From: Marinobacter panjinensis
GTDB lineage: Bacteria; Pseudomonadota; Gammaproteobacteria; Pseudomonadales; Oleiphilaceae
NCBI RefSeq assembly: GCF_005298175.1
Contig: NZ_SZYH01000001.1
Location: 2,418,001-2,482,000 of the forward strand
Direction: 5' to 3'
DNA: 64,000 bases
How positions within the stretch are numbered: position 1 is the stretch's first letter; the number at the start of each line of letters is the position of its first letter. Shown one piece after another: positions 61,040 to 64,000 of the stretch. Position numbers and translations under genes: made by a program. A model generated the notes under the pieces. It was not told the DNA's origin. It made no database searches and saw only the letters and a list, made by a program, of their open reading frames with translations.

Positions 61040-63802
61040 TCAGGCTGATTTCAGCATTTCCCGCACCACATAGTGCAGGATGCCACCGTGGCGGTAATAC
61101 ACCGCTTCGTTGGCGGTGTCGATCCGTGACAGCAGTTCACAGGTTTCCGTGTTGCCATCCGGATAGGTCACCGTCATCTCCAGCTTCTGACCCGGCTTGA
61201 TGTCACCGGAGAGGCCCTTGATGCTGATGGTCTCCTCACCCGTCAGCTTCAGGCTCTTGCGGTCCACGCCATCCTGGAACTGCAGTGGCATGACACCCAT
61301 GCCGATCAGGTTGGAGCGGTGGATACGCTCGTAGGACTCGGCAACCACCGCCTTCACACCCAGCAAACGGGTGCCTTTGGCGGCCCAGTCCCGACTGGAG
61401 CCTGTGCCGTATTCCTTGCCGGCAATAACCACCAGCGGTGTGCCCTCATCCTGGTACTTCATCGCCGCATCATAGATGGGCATCTGCTCGCCACTGGGTA
61501 TGTGCCTGGTGAACCCGCCTTCGACGCCGTCCAGCATCTCGTTCCTGATTCGGACGTTGGCGAAGGTCCCGCGCATCATCACCTCATGGTTACCGCGCCG
61601 GGAGCCATAGGAGTTGAAGTCTTTCGGCTCCACGCCGTGCTCCTGCAGGTATTTACCGGCAGGGCTGTCAGCCTTGAACGACCCGGCCGGGGAAATATGG
61701 TCGGTGGTGACGGAATCCCCGAGCATGGCCAGGATGTTGGCATCCTTGATGTCGTCGATCTCATCCGGCTCTTCCTTCAGGCCCTGGAAGAAGGGCGGAT
61801 GCTGGATGTAGGTGGACTTGTCAGACCACTCGTAGACCTTGCTTTCCGGTACCTTGAGGGCCTTCCAGGTTTCGTCGCCGTCGAAAACTTCGGCATATTC
61901 CTTGTGGAACATGTCGGTTTTGACCTTCTCCACCGCTTCAGCGATTTCCTGCTGGCTTGGCCACAGGTCTTTCAGGTAAACCGGGTTGCCCTCTTTGTCT
62001 TCACCCAGAGGATCCTTGAAGAGATCCAGGCGCACGTTCCCCGCCAGCGCATAGGCCACCACCAGCGGCGGTGACGCCAGCCAGTTGGTTTTCACCTGCG
62101 GATGCACCCGGCCCTCGAAGTTGCGGTTACCGGACAGCACCGAGGCAACGGTAAGGTCACCCTCGTCAATCGCTTTTTCCACGGCCTCCGGCAGTGGGCC
62201 GGAGTTACCGATACAGGTGGTGCATCCATAGCCCACCAGGTTGAATCCCAGCTTATCCAGATCATCCTGGAAGCCGCCCACCTTCAGATAATCGGTCACT
62301 ACCTTGGAGCCGGGTGCCAGCGAGGTCTTTACCCAGGGTTTGGTCTGCAGCCCCTTGGCCACTGCCTTCTGGGCAATGAGACCGGCAGCCATCATCACGC
62401 TGGGGTTAGAGGTGTTGGTACAGGACGTAATGGCCGCAATCACCACGGCACCGGGATCCAGCCGGCTTTTCTGACCGTTCATTTCCAGCGGCTGACTGGC
62501 GGCGTGTTCGTAACTGTCGTGAACACCCACAGCGGTCTGCCCGCCCTCGGATTCGAGATTACTCTTGCGGGATTCCTCCGCCGAGCCCTCCGCAGTCTCC
62601 ATCAGCAGCTCGAAAGATGCCTTCATGTTCTTCAGGGCCACCCGGTCCTGGGGACGTTTGGGACCGGCAAGGCTGGCCTCCACTTCACCCATGTCCAGTT
62701 CCAGGTTGTCGGTGTATACCGGCTCCTGACCGGGTTGACGCCACAGCCCCTGGGCCTTGGCATAGGCCTCTACCAGCTCAAGCTGCTCCTCTTCGCGGCC
62801 GGTCAGCTTCATGTACTTGATGGTTTGCTCATCCACCGGGAAGAAGCCACAGGTGGCACCGTATTCCGGCGCCATATTGGCAATGGTGGCCCGATCGGCG
62901 ACAGGCATGTCCTTCAGGCCATCGCCGTAAAATTCGACAAACTTGCCCACCACGCCCTTTTTGCGCAGCATTTGCGTGACGGTAAGCACCAGGTCAGTGG
63001 CAGTAATGCCTTCCCGCAGCTTGCCGGTCACCTTGAAACCCACCACTTCCGGTATCAGCATGGACACCGGTTGGCCGAGCATCGCCGCTTCCGCTTCAAT
63101 ACCACCCACACCCCAGCCAAGAATACCAAGGCCGTTGATCATGGTGGTGTGTGAGTCTGTCCCTACCAGGGTGTCCGGGTAGGCGATGGTCTTGCCATCC
63201 TGATCCTTGCTCCACACCGTCCGGCCCAGATACTCCAGGTTCACCTGGTGACAGATACCTGTACCTGGCGGCACTACCCGGAAGTTGTCAAAGGCCTGCT
63301 GGCCCCAGCGCAGGAACTCGTAACGCTCCTGGTTACGCTCCATCTCGATGGTGACGTTGTCTTTGAACGCCGACGCGTCACCAAAATTGTCCACCATGAC
63401 CGAATGGTCGATCACCAGATCCACCGGTGACAGCGGATTGATCATCGCCGGGTCTTTGCCGGCAGCCTTGACCGCCTCACGCATGGCCGCCAGATCCACC
63501 ACACCCGGAACACCGGTAAAGTCCTGCATCAGCACACGGGCGGGACGAAACTGGATTTCGGTGTCGGACTTGCGATCTTTCATCCACTGGACCATGGCGT
63601 CTATGTGGCCGCGGTCCACGGTGCTGTCATCCTCGTTGCGCAGCAGGTTCTCCAGCAGCACCTTGAGGGAGAATGGCAGCTTGTCTATGTTGCCCAGGGT
63701 GTCAGCAGCTTTCGGCAGGCTGTAGTAATGGTAGGTTTTACCGCCAGCTTCGAGGCTGGAAAGGGTGTTGAGACTGTCTTTGCTAAGGCTTTGTTTCGAC
63801 AT
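61040..63802 (-). CDS. acnA: Aconitate hydratase A
   Basis: Iron-sulfur enzyme that interconverts citrate and isocitrate in the TCA and glyoxylate cycles. 920 residues, the AcnA/IRP type. Cluster cysteines are in [11 protein letters not shown] and [26 protein letters not shown] and [10 protein letters not shown] mark the mobile fourth domain. AGGAGG lies 8 bases before the ATG. AcnA in E. coli is the stationary-phase and oxidative-stress form; regulation here is not visible. Stands alone. Confidence 0.96.
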   Translation of the reverse strand: MSKQSLSKDSLNTLSSLEAGGKTYHYYSLPKAADTLGNIDKLPFSLKVLLENLLRNEDDSTVDRGHIDAMVQWMKDRKSDTEIQFRPARVLMQDFTGVPGVVDLAAMREAVKAAGKDPAMINPLSPVDLVIDHSVMVDNFGDASAFKDNVTIEMERNQERYEFLRWGQQAFDNFRVVPPGTGICHQVNLEYLGRTVWSKDQDGKTIAYPDTLVGTDSHTTMINGLGILGWGVGGIEAEAAMLGQPVSMLIPEVVGFKVTGKLREGITATDLVLTVTQMLRKKGVVGKFVEFYGDGLKDMPVADRATIANMAPEYGATCGFFPVDEQTIKYMKLTGREEEQLELVEAYAKAQGLWRQPGQEPVYTDNLELDMGEVEASLAGPKRPQDRVALKNMKASFELLMETAEGSAEESRKSNLESEGGQTAVGVHDSYEHAASQPLEMNGQKSRLDPGAVVIAAITSCTNTSNPSVMMAAGLIAQKAVAKGLQTKPWVKTSLAPGSKVVTDYLKVGGFQDDLDKLGFNLVGYGCTTCIGNSGPLPEAVEKAIDEGDLTVASVLSGNRNFEGRVHPQVKTNWLASPPLVVAYALAGNVRLDLFKDPLGEDKEGNPVYLKDLWPSQQEIAEAVEKVKTDMFHKEYAEVFDGDETWKALKVPESKVYEWSDKSTYIQHPPFFQGLKEEPDEIDDIKDANILAMLGDSVTTDHISPAGSFKADSPAGKYLQEHGVEPKDFNSYGSRRGNHEVMMRGTFANVRIRNEMLDGVEGGFTRHIPSGEQMPIYDAAMKYQDEGTPLVVIAGKEYGTGSSRDWAAKGTRLLGVKAVVAESYERIHRSNLIGMGVMPLQFQDGVDRKSLKLTGEETISIKGLSGDIKPGQKLEMTVTYPDGNTETCELLSRIDTANEAVYYRHGGILHYVVREMLKSA

Positions 63803-64000
63803 GAGGTGCCTCCTTTTTCATTATCCGAAAATGCCGGAAGGCTGTGCGGGAGCCTTTGCATCAATGCACTCCCCGATTGGTGAATACACTGACTCAAAGA
63901 CTCCAGCGATGGAAGTCACCTATAACTATCGCACTGATTAGCGAGACTTCAACCGCGGTTCCGTGAATGTTCGATATTGCGGCTGTGAATATTCGCGGGA
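63803..64000. other. Region upstream of acnA, no gene seen
   Basis: 198 bp of leader and promoter DNA to the window edge, with AGGAGG for acnA at its inner end. No gene, repeat or clear promoter element could be supported. Confidence 0.5.

Overview
The window looks like chromosomal DNA of a GC-rich marine gammaproteobacterium. Protein sequences and gene pairings resemble Marinobacter or a close relative (inference from recognition; no database search was possible). Nearly all of it is ordinary core genome: no rRNA, tRNA, prophage, insertion sequence or CRISPR array was seen. The left edge cuts rapA.

Layout. 1-8.2 kb: rapA and cysZ (minus), a VanZ-like protein, a CsrB/RsmZ-type small RNA with 15 GGA motifs and an upstream GacA-like palindrome, a methyltransferase, mnmH, an MscS channel, a YbaK-like protein, a UbiF-like hydroxylase and hinT. 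8.3-13.9 kb: the phosphate operon pstS-pstC-pstA-pstB-phoU (minus) with a candidate PHO box before pstS. 14-21.6 kb: a thioesterase, a BASS-type transporter, a one-chain pyruvate:ferredoxin oxidoreductase (nifJ) coupled to a dihydroorotate-dehydrogenase-like gene, and the iron exporter fetAB. 21.6-26.5 kb: a small outer-membrane protein and an arsenic module (acr3 divergent from an arsC-arsR fusion, an ArsJ-partner GAPDH and arsJ). 26.6-33.7 kb: corA, uvrD, then a chemoreceptor/porin/small PstS-like protein cluster preceded by a perfect CRP-type site and followed by a broken second copy of the small protein. 33.7-46.8 kb: aldehyde dehydrogenase, a histone-deacetylase-like amidohydrolase, thiI, ppnN, cytochrome c, a 3-hydroxyisobutyryl-CoA hydrolase-like protein, an ankyrin lipoprotein, tmcA, a DUF2237 protein and a second UvrD/Rep-type helicase. 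47-64 kb: an OmpA/OprF-like protein with a candidate PHO box, a DUF4124 protein, a ppk2-dadA-methyltransferase operon, a TatD nuclease coupled to an HD-GYP protein, a Na/Pi cotransporter, a lipoprotein coupled to a diguanylate cyclase, lysO, small conserved proteins and acnA.

Themes. Phosphate recurs (pst operon, two PHO-box candidates, Na/Pi transporter, PPK2, PstS-like proteins near a chemoreceptor, arsenate detoxification). Signalling by c-di-GMP (GGDEF and HD-GYP proteins) sits with a Gac/Csr-type RNA. tRNA modification is represented by mnmH, thiI and tmcA.

The most unusual non-coding signal is a pair of about 100-bp palindromic elements at 8190-8290 and 44321-44420. They share a conserved core of two hairpins with GGA in each loop, but their 23-bp outer arms have unrelated sequences that are still self-complementary within each copy. 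I cannot assign this element to a named family.
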